The translations under genes and the position numbers were made by a program. 40,193 nt of DNA from Vulcanococcus limneticus LL. GTDB lineage: Bacteria > Cyanobacteriota > Cyanobacteriia > PCC-6307 > Cyanobiaceae. The stretch covers positions 1 to 40,193 of the forward strand of contig NZ_NQLA01000028.1 of assembly GCF_002252705.1 (NCBI RefSeq), in the 5' to 3' direction. Shown one piece after another: positions 34,893 to 40,193 of the stretch (position 1 is the first letter of the stretch; the number at the start of each line of letters is the position of its first letter). The notes under the pieces are model-generated. The model ran no database searches and was not told the origin of the DNA. It worked only from the letters and a program-made list of their open reading frames with translations.

Positions 34893-35409
34893 CCGAACGG
34901 GCGGAAGCTGGGGATTGGGCAGTCTGCCCCGGCGCGCCCGGCGGCGCCGGCCACCAGCTGGGAGCTCGTATCAGCTCGGCGCCACGGGCCCAGGCCAGTC
35001 CAACCCCCAGCACCAGGCTGAAGACCACCGCCAGGGCCAGCAGCACCAGGGCAAACCACTCGCCACCGGAGAGGTCGCGGCGCACCGAGGCGGGCGGGCC
35101 GGGCACCACCAGCCGCAGGCCCGGGGGCGGGGCGGCGGGCGGCGGGGCAAGGGTGGCGACCAGGCTGGCGTCGTAGCTGCGGCGGCGCTCGGGGTCGCTG
35201 AGGGCGTTGTAGGCCTGCTGCAGCCGGCGAAACGCCTCCTGGGCCTGCGGCTCCGGCAGGGTGGTGGTATCCGGGTGATACAGCTTGCTCAGGCGCCGGA
35301 AGGCCTGGCGCAGCTCCTGGGCCGAGGCCGTGGGCTCCAGCCCCAGCAGTTCATAGTGGTTGGCATGGCCCCTGTGGCGGGCCTCTCCGAGGGAATCGCC
35401 GGCGACCAC
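34792..35409 (-). CDS. Membrane-anchored J-domain (DnaJ-like) protein
   Basis: A 205-residue protein with an N-terminal J domain (about residues 17-80; NHYELLGLEPTASAQELRQA, the HPD motif in LYHPDTT, AYNALSDPERRRSYDA), a Pro/Ala linker, one membrane span (about 118-140, EWFALVLLALAVVFSLVLGV) and a low-complexity Ala/Pro/Ser tail. It is presumed to recruit an Hsp70 to the membrane. It starts with GTG 35409. The tail overlaps DUF3143 by 101 nt. The last 35 or so residues lack any conserved look and may simply be readout of the DUF3143 start in another frame. Confidence 0.88.
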   Translation of the reverse strand: MVAGDSLGEARHRGHANHYELLGLEPTASAQELRQAFRRLSKLYHPDTTTLPEPQAQEAFRRLQQAYNALSDPERRRSYDASLVATLAPPPAAPPPGLRLVVPGPPASVRRDLSGGEWFALVLLALAVVFSLVLGVGLAWARGAELIRAPSWWPAPPGAPGQTAQSPASARSDVAPAAAADSPLPPSLASPGAVAPGVGRGAAAG

Positions 35410-35463
35410 CGCTGCAGCACCTGATGTGCGGGATCCTAGGGAGCCTGCCCCTGAGCCCCGCGG

Positions 35464-36255
35464 ATGCCCGCCGACCCCGAGCCCACCGCCGCTGCGGCCG
35501 CCAACGCCGCTGAATCCGATGGGGCCTTCGCCAGCCCGACACCGGAGCTGTGGCAGGCCCTGGGCTGGGCCCCGGATGACAACCAGCGCGCCCAGTTCCT
35601 CGCCCTGCAGCAGCAGCTGCGCGAGTGGAACGGCCGCCTCAACCTCACCCGCCTGGTGGAGGAGGCCGATTTCTGGATCGCCCAGGTGGTCGACAGCCTC
35701 TGGCCGCTGCTGCCGCTGCTGCGGGAGCGCCCCGAAGCGCCGCTGCGCTGCATCGACGTGGGCACCGGCGGTGGCTTCCCCGGCCTGGCGGTGGCGATTG
35801 CCCTGCCCAACGCCCGCCTGACCCTGGTGGATTCGGTGGGCCGCAAGACCCAGGCCGTGCAGGCCATGGCCGAGGCCCTGGGCCTGGCGGAGCGGGTGGA
35901 GCTGCGCTGCGAGCGGGTGGAGCTCACGGGCCGCCAGAAGCGCTGCCGCGGCCAGTTCGACCTGGCCCTGGCCCGGGCCGTGGCGGCGGCGCCGGTGGTG
36001 GCCGAATACCTGGTGCCCCTGCTGGCCAGCGGCGGCGAGGCCCTGCTCTACCGAGGCCAGTGGTCGGACGATGACCAGGCGGAGCTGGATCGTGCCCTGG
36101 CCCTGCTGAAGGCCCGGGTGAGCCGGCGCGAGCAGCGGGAGCTGCCGGCCGGGCGGGGCCTGCGCACCGCCCTGACCCTGCAGCCCGTGGCCCCCTGTCC
36201 CGCCCAGTACCCGCGGGCGGTGGGGGTGCCGGCCAAGCTGCCGCTCGGGGCCTGA
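35464..36255 (+). CDS. rsmG: 16S rRNA (guanine527-N7)-methyltransferase RsmG
   Basis: A 263-residue GidB-family enzyme that methylates G527 of 16S rRNA with SAM. Marks are [16 protein letters not shown]-binding [30 protein letters not shown] and the active-site [10 protein letters not shown]. The first 25 residues are an Ala/Pro-rich extension. It is divergent from the J-domain gene across 54 nt that contain a CCTAGGAT string usable as a -10 for the minus-strand gene. It ends 15 nt from the convergent aldo/keto reductase. Confidence 0.96.
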   Translation: MPADPEPTAAAAANAAESDGAFASPTPELWQALGWAPDDNQRAQFLALQQQLREWNGRLNLTRLVEEADFWIAQVVDSLWPLLPLLRERPEAPLRCIDVGTGGGFPGLAVAIALPNARLTLVDSVGRKTQAVQAMAEALGLAERVELRCERVELTGRQKRCRGQFDLALARAVAAAPVVAEYLVPLLASGGEALLYRGQWSDDDQAELDRALALLKARVSRREQRELPAGRGLRTALTLQPVAPCPAQYPRAVGVPAKLPLGA

Positions 36256-36270
36256 ACGCCGGCAGGGGCC

Positions 36271-37503
36271 TCAGCCCTGTTGCAGGCGGCGCACCTGCTC
36301 CCCGCCGATCCGCTCCCGCAGCCGGCGCAGCAGGTCAGGGATCTGCGCGGCCCAGGGGCTCCCGCCGAGGACCCCCAGCAGCTCCACCTCACTCACCGAG
36401 ACATCGAGGGCATCGGCATTGGCGCCGGGGAACCAGTGGCCGCCGGACCCCAGCAGGCCGTAGCGGGCCCGGCCGAAGCTCTGCAGGTCCCAGGCCTCCA
36501 GCAGGTTGTGCAGCCACAGCAGCACCGGCAGGTTGATCTGGCCGGGGGTGTCCTGCCACTCCGGCAGGCCCCGCTCCCAGCTGGAGAGCCAGGCCTCGCC
36601 GAGGACCTCCCGCCGGGCCTGCTCCAGCCGCGCAACGATCGGCGGCAGCAGCTCCGCCGCCCGGGGCAGCAGCGCCACGGCCTGCAGGTGCAGCTCCAGA
36701 TCCTCCGGCCGGGCGGCGCCCACGCTGAGGGTGTGGATGCCGGGGGCCGAGAGGCAGAACAGATCGTTGAACACGATCGGGTGCAGCGGCGCGCAGAGCT
36801 CCAGCAGCCGCGGCGACGGGCTGTGCAGGTGGCCACCCTTGTCGGTGGGGCTGATCACGAACACGCCCATGTCGCGGGCGGTGGCGGCGACGATCGCCGG
36901 GCCGTTGTCCTGGCGGATGTAATACCAGTGCAGGTTGATGTAGTCGAAGCGATCCGAGGCGATCGCCTCCAGCATCAGCGACAGGGGCGCGTGGGTGGAG
37001 AAGCCCACCGATCCGATGCGGCCCTCGGCCTGCCAGCGGCGGGCCACGTCCATGCAGCCGCCGGGCCGCAGGGTCTGCTCCAGGTGCTCCGGCAGGTTCA
37101 GGCCGTGGATGCCGAGCAGATCCACCCGCTCCACCCCCAGCCGCTCAAAGCTCAGGGCCAGTTCCGCCTCGAAGGCCGCCGCGTCGTCCTGGGGCGGCAC
37201 CTTGGTCTGCAGGATGCGCCCTGGGTCAGGGCACTGGGGCAGCAGCCAGCCCAGTTGGCGCTCGGAACTGCCGTAGTGCCGAGCGGTTTCCACGTGGTGG
37301 AAGCCATGGGCCACAGCCCGCTCCAGGGTGGCGCGCAGGTTGGCCTGGCTCTCGGCGGTGATCTGGTCGGCCGGCAGGTCGCTCCAGCTCTGCTGGAAGC
37401 GCATCCCCCCCAGCGACAGCACTGGCATCGCCAGCTCCGTGCGCCCGAAGCGGCGGGTCGGCAGAGGGCCTGGCCCGGCGCCTGGCGGGACAGGGGAGGC
37501 CAT
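36271..37503 (-). CDS. Aldo/keto reductase family protein
   Basis: A 410-residue protein: an aldo/keto reductase TIM barrel (about residues 15-280) with a C-terminal extension of about 120 residues, as in the larger COG1453-type group. Recognisable segments are RRFGRTELAMPVLSLGG, HHVETARHYGSSERQLG (the usual catalytic Asp of VDTA appears as Glu), ILQTKVPP with the Lys, LLGIHGLN with the His, and IGSVGFSTHAP. Its ATG overlaps the ferredoxin stop by 4 nt, suggesting the two proteins work together. The substrate is unknown. Confidence 0.9.
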   Translation of the reverse strand: MASPVPPGAGPGPLPTRRFGRTELAMPVLSLGGMRFQQSWSDLPADQITAESQANLRATLERAVAHGFHHVETARHYGSSERQLGWLLPQCPDPGRILQTKVPPQDDAAAFEAELALSFERLGVERVDLLGIHGLNLPEHLEQTLRPGGCMDVARRWQAEGRIGSVGFSTHAPLSLMLEAIASDRFDYINLHWYYIRQDNGPAIVAATARDMGVFVISPTDKGGHLHSPSPRLLELCAPLHPIVFNDLFCLSAPGIHTLSVGAARPEDLELHLQAVALLPRAAELLPPIVARLEQARREVLGEAWLSSWERGLPEWQDTPGQINLPVLLWLHNLLEAWDLQSFGRARYGLLGSGGHWFPGANADALDVSVSEVELLGVLGGSPWAAQIPDLLRRLRERIGGEQVRRLQQG

Positions 37504-37925
37504 CAGGGCGCCTCGCCCTGGGCAGCACCACCGCGGGGAATCAGCCGCTTGGGCCGGGCTGCGCTCGGCAGCCCCAAAGGCAGCAGCTCCTGGCGGCGGG
37601 CCTGCTGCTCGAGGCCGGGCAGGTCCTCGTAGGCCACCCAGTGGATGCAGTCCACCGGACAGGTGTCGATCGCCTCCTGGATCGTCTCGGTGCTGTCGCC
37701 GTCCTGGCGGATGGCGCGGGAGCGGCCCCAGTCGGGCTCCACCAGGAAGGTGTTGCCGGCCACGTGGGCGCAGTAGCGGCAGCCGATACACACCGCCTCA
37801 TCCACCCACACCGCCTTCTGGCGCAGGCCTCCCCCCAGCAGCGGCTCACGCCCAGTGGGTTCGACGGCAGGACGCGCGGCCGCCGCAAAGGCCAGGGAGG
37901 GATCAACCGGGGCAGGCCGGGGCAC
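37503..37925 (-). CDS. Ferredoxin with one 4Fe-4S (or 3Fe-4S) site
   Basis: A 140-residue ferredoxin. The cluster ligands are CIGCRYC (about residues 46-52) and the distal Cys residues in DTCPVDCIHWV (about 88-98), a single-cluster arrangement common in cyanobacteria and chloroplasts. Flanks of about 40 residues on each side are low complexity. It starts with GTG immediately after the ycf35 stop (no spacer), and its own stop overlaps the aldo/keto reductase start. It is probably the electron donor or acceptor for that enzyme; this is inferred from coupling. Confidence 0.92.
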   Translation of the reverse strand: MPRPAPVDPSLAFAAAARPAVEPTGREPLLGGGLRQKAVWVDEAVCIGCRYCAHVAGNTFLVEPDWGRSRAIRQDGDSTETIQEAIDTCPVDCIHWVAYEDLPGLEQQARRQELLPLGLPSAARPKRLIPRGGAAQGEAP

Positions 37926-38318
37926 TCAGCCGTCCCAGCGGGTCACCACCAGCTCGATGCTGCCGTCGAGGGCCTGGCGCTGCTCACTCACCTGGAAACC
38001 CTCCTGCTCGGAGGCCGCCAGGATGCTGCGCAGGGCGTAGCGCTGGGTGAGCTGGGCCAGGAAGCGCTCCACCGGCACCGGCTGCTTCCACAGGTCCAGG
38101 TCGGTCACCAGCTCATAGCTGCCGGCCTCGGCGTTCCAGCGGAAGCCGAGGTCGCTGCCCTGCTCGCTGGCGATGGCCAGGTCGGCCAGCACGGTCTGGC
38201 CGCGGTAGCCACGTACGGGGCGCTCGCCCTCGCTGGGCTGGTGGCCCAGATCGCGCAGGGCGTCGAGCAGGGCGCCGCGATCACGGAGTTCCGTCTTGAC
38301 GGTGCTGAAATGCGACAT
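37926..38318 (-). CDS. ycf35: DUF1257 / Ycf35 family protein
   Basis: A 130-residue protein of the Ycf35 (DUF1257) family, encoded in some plastid genomes and in cyanobacteria, with no established function. The start MSHFSTVKTELRDRGALLDAL is characteristic, followed by RGYRGQ and the aromatic block ELVTDLDLWKQPVPVERFLAQLTQRYA. No cofactor motif or membrane span is seen. It lies 21 nt after the DUF2997 gene and abuts the ferredoxin, a grouping I recall from other cyanobacteria, which points to a shared redox-linked role. Confidence 0.93.
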   Translation of the reverse strand: MSHFSTVKTELRDRGALLDALRDLGHQPSEGERPVRGYRGQTVLADLAIASEQGSDLGFRWNAEAGSYELVTDLDLWKQPVPVERFLAQLTQRYALRSILAASEQEGFQVSEQRQALDGSIELVVTRWDG

Positions 38319-38339
38319 GGTGCAGGCCTCGCGGGGAGC

Positions 38340-38564
38340 TCAGGACAGCGGTGCTGTGATGGTCTGCTCGGCGGTCACCGACTGGCCAGAGGGGAGCGCC
38401 TGGGCCTGGTAGGCCTCGGAGGTGGCGCGGCGCTGCTGCACCACGCCCAGCTTGGCCTCGATCCGCTCGGTGAGTTCCTCGCAGCCGCTGCCGGCGATGC
38501 CCTCCACCAGCTCCTCCACGCGGCCGTCGGGCCGGATGCGGAATCGGATGGTGTGCTGGGCCAT
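38340..38564 (-). CDS. DUF2997 family protein
   Basis: A 74-residue protein of the DUF2997 family: MAQHTIRFRIRPDGRVEELVEG and SGCEELTERIEAKLG are the typical blocks. It is a small acidic protein with one Cys and no membrane span. ATG 38564 was chosen because residues upstream derive from a palindrome. It is the first gene of the DUF2997-ycf35-ferredoxin-aldo/keto reductase set, 39 nt downstream (in its own direction) of the large hairpin at 38603-38653. Confidence 0.9.
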   Translation of the reverse strand: MAQHTIRFRIRPDGRVEELVEGIAGSGCEELTERIEAKLGVVQQRRATSEAYQAQALPSGQSVTAEQTITAPLS

Positions 38565-38602
38565 TCCGGGCAGCGGAAGGTGACGCGATGCTAGCCGCGT
38601 CG

Positions 38603-38653
38603 TCCAGGTGCTGGGGGACGCCCGGGTCGATCGGGCGTCCCCCAGCACCTGGA
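38603..38653. repeat. 22-bp perfect inverted repeat, 7-nt loop
   Basis: 38603-38624 is exactly complementary to 38632-38653, with loop GGTCGAT. It starts 14 nt after the stop of the HEAT-repeat gene and ends 39 nt before the DUF2997 start, both on the minus strand. No T-run follows. It probably ends or stabilises the HEAT-gene transcript. Confidence 0.85.
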
Positions 38654-38666
38654 TCGGCCCAACCGC

Positions 38667-39467
38667 TCAGCTCAGCAGTCCCTCATCCACCAGGGTCTGC
38701 AGGCGCTCCAGCACCATCGGATCCTCCAGCTGCTCCAGGGCCAGGCGGGCCTCGTCGCGCACGGTGAGCTCGCCGTCGTGGAGCATGGCCTTGAGCAGGG
38801 CCTCCACCACCTCCCGCTGGCGCGGCTCCACCAGATCGGGGTAGAGGCGGCCCAGCGACCAGGCGCAGTTGCTGCGCACCACCGGCTCACTGTCGATGCG
38901 CAGGCTGAGCAGCAGCTGGCCGGCGGCCTGGTCGGCCTTCGCCAGGCCCGTGGCGCCGGCATCGGCCAGGGAGCTGGCGGCCCAGAGGCGCACGGCGGCG
39001 ATGTCGTTCTGCAGGGCCCGGATCAGCGGGTTCATCACCGGGGCATCCGGATAACTGCCCAGGCTCCAGGCCACGGCCTTGCGCACGTAGCCGTTGCTGT
39101 CGTTCTGGAGCAGGGCCAGCAGCGGGGTCACGGCCTGCAGATCCGGGTTGCGTCCCAGGGCATAGACCGCGCTCATGCGCAGGATCGGGCAGCTGGCCTC
39201 CAGCAGGGGCAAGAGCTGGGCCGGGGCGCGCGGGTCGCGGTGCTCGCAGAAGATGCGCAGCCCCTGCATGCGCTCCTCGTGGCTGCCGCGCAGCAGCTGC
39301 AGGCCCAGGTCGCACTCGGCGGCCACGTCGGCCTCCCCGGGCTCGAGGGTGTCCAGGTCGTCGAGGGGATCCCCCAGCAGTTCCTCCGCCAGCTCCGAGG
39401 CGAGCACCTCCGGATCCAGGGCCAGCTCGGCCGGGCTGTGGGAGAACGGTGGGAAGGGGTCCGTCAT
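38667..39467 (-). CDS. HEAT-repeat protein
   Basis: A 266-residue alpha-solenoid protein. After an acidic N-terminal stretch (residues 1-50), about five HEAT-like repeats follow, for example RMSAVYALGRNPDLQAVTPLL, VRKAVAWSLGSYPDAPVMNPL, VRLWAASSLADAG and VRSNCAWSLGRLYP. Such proteins in cyanobacteria include bilin lyase-related and scaffold proteins; nothing here proves lyase activity. A 41-residue membrane protein gene lies 28 nt upstream and may be cotranscribed. A strong palindrome follows the stop. Confidence 0.92.
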   Translation of the reverse strand: MTDPFPPFSHSPAELALDPEVLASELAEELLGDPLDDLDTLEPGEADVAAECDLGLQLLRGSHEERMQGLRIFCEHRDPRAPAQLLPLLEASCPILRMSAVYALGRNPDLQAVTPLLALLQNDSNGYVRKAVAWSLGSYPDAPVMNPLIRALQNDIAAVRLWAASSLADAGATGLAKADQAAGQLLLSLRIDSEPVVRSNCAWSLGRLYPDLVEPRQREVVEALLKAMLHDGELTVRDEARLALEQLEDPMVLERLQTLVDEGLLS

Positions 39468-39495
39468 CGGGGGATCGTAAAAGCCGGGCTCCGGC

Positions 39496-39621
39496 TCAGC
39501 CGATCGGCGCCGGAGCCGCCATGTCGCCCGGCAGCCAGATGCGGGCGCTCACCGCGACCAGGGCCAGGCCGAACAGCAGCACGATCGCGGCCGGAAGCAG
39601 GGTGGAGCGGAGAAACTGCAC
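39496..39621 (-). CDS. 41-residue single-span membrane protein
   Basis: A very small ORF starting with GTG 39621. Residues about 8-26 (LLPAAIVLLFGLALVAVSA) form one membrane span, and the tail is ARIWLPGDMAAPAPIG. The clean hydrophobic profile, the place 28 nt before the HEAT-repeat gene on the same strand, and the fill of a 214-nt gap support a real gene. It resembles small hypothetical membrane proteins of picocyanobacteria, but I cannot name a family. It could be a minor subunit or assembly factor of a thylakoid complex (speculative). Confidence 0.55.
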   Translation of the reverse strand: MQFLRSTLLPAAIVLLFGLALVAVSARIWLPGDMAAPAPIG

Positions 39622-39681
39622 GGCGGGCTCGGCGTTGGCCCCATTGTGGCGGTCCAGCCGAACCGAACCCGCAGGGTGCCC

Positions 39682-40193
39682 CTACTGGCCGCTGCCGTAG
39701 GCCACCACACAGGCCGCATTCAGGAGCTGGGCGGCCTCAAAGCCGCTGGCGGGCTGGCCATTGAGCAGGCCGCTCTGACAGTCCCCCTGGGCCGTCAGGG
39801 TCACGCCATTGGCCCCGTAGACGAAGCTCACGCCGCTGGGGGGCGCGGCCACCACCGTGGCGTAGTTGAGCTGGTAGCTGGTCTGGGGCACCACGAACAC
39901 CGTGGACTGCTGGGCGGCGGCGCTGTTCACGGAATTGGCGATCGCGGCGCCCGTGGCCAAGCCCGCCACCCCCCAGCCGACGGGCCGGGTGCCGTACCAG
40001 CCGGCGCTCCAGGGCCGAGCGGCCCAGTAGCCCCCGCCGGCCCAGCCCGGGTGATAGACGGCGGCGCCATAGGCGGCGGCCGGCGCGCGGGTGAGCCCCA
40101 CCCCAGGAGCCCCCCAGCCGGCCCCGGGGCGCACACCCGCCCCGGAGGCCGGGCCGCCCACACCTCCTGCACCCACCCCGGGGCGGGGCGTCA
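39682..40193 (-). CDS. Gly/Ala-rich protein of unknown function, 5' end beyond the window
   Basis: The open frame ends at TAG 39682-39684 and runs off the right edge. At least 164 residues are visible. The N-terminal half is rich in Gly, Ala, Pro, Trp and Tyr (GWAGGGYWAARPWSAGWYG), like a flexible or cell-surface region. GVAGLATGAAIANSV could be a short hydrophobic segment. The C-terminal 70 residues (VFVVPQTSYQLNYATVVAAPP, GDCQSGLLNG, LLNAACVVAYGSGQ) look folded, with two Cys residues that may pair. An exported protein is plausible, but the signal peptide would lie outside the window. Confidence 0.65.
   Translation of the reverse strand, partial: TPRPGVGAGGVGGPASGAGVRPGAGWGAPGVGLTRAPAAAYGAAVYHPGWAGGGYWAARPWSAGWYGTRPVGWGVAGLATGAAIANSVNSAAAQQSTVFVVPQTSYQLNYATVVAAPPSGVSFVYGANGVTLTAQGDCQSGLLNGQPASGFEAAQLLNAACVVAYGSGQ

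Overview
The window comes from a GC-rich picocyanobacterium of the Cyanobium / Synechococcus (cluster 5) type. The evidence is a phycobilisome core locus (apcE-apcA-apcB-apcC), a cyanobacterial ATP synthase operon with atp1 and both b and b' subunits, System II cytochrome c biogenesis (ccdA, ccs1), Ycf35/DUF1257, DUF2997, DUF3326, DUF3143 and a Ski2-like helicase, with third codon positions almost all G or C. Gene order is compact with many 1-4 nt start/stop overlaps. I see no insertion sequence, CRISPR array, rRNA or convincing tRNA.

Layout. 1-3750 (+): tail of an unidentified gene, nadD and nadE (last steps of NAD synthesis), then ald. 3796-5978 (-): an overlapping operon of 2Fe-2S ferredoxin, unknown protein, DUF3326 protein and YchJ-like protein. 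6050-6123: a 28-bp perfect inverted repeat, then a 2OG-Fe(II) oxygenase-like gene (-). 6970-14178 (-): a methyltransferase overlapping atp1, then atpB, atpE, atpF2 (b'), atpF, atpH, atpA, atpG, ended by an intrinsic terminator. 14355-19094 (+): apcE, terminator, a long leader, apcA-apcB-apcC and a second terminator. 19284-22764 (+): ftsW, ccdA, ccs1. 22752-25092: queF (-), glnB (+) with a perfect NtcA box, tlyA (-), a small conserved-looking gene (+). 25257-29505: purB (+) convergent with the Ski2-like helicase (-). 29562-34561 (+): biotin operon bioF-bioK-bioC-bioD-(51-aa membrane protein)-bioA. 34590-36255: DUF3143 and J-domain genes (-) overlapping by 101 nt, divergent from rsmG (+). 36271-38564 (-): DUF2997-ycf35-ferredoxin-aldo/keto reductase. 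38603-38653: a second long palindrome. 38667-40193 (-): a HEAT-repeat gene, a 41-aa membrane protein and an incomplete Gly/Ala-rich protein.

The strongest anomaly is in apcE. The phycobilisome core-membrane linker is interrupted by one in-frame TAG (16698-16700) between its second and third linker repeats. The reading frame after the TAG is intact for 234 codons and encodes a complete third linker repeat. This is a point nonsense change (or base-call error), a readthrough site or a split linker, not a decayed gene. Other items for a second look are three long GC-rich hairpins placed directly after stop codons without U-tracts, two unannotated-size membrane ORFs (51 aa in the bio operon, 41 aa before the HEAT gene), the J-domain/DUF3143 overlap, and an iron-sulfur/aldo-keto reductase cluster tied to ycf35. 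I found no wholly new multi-gene system.
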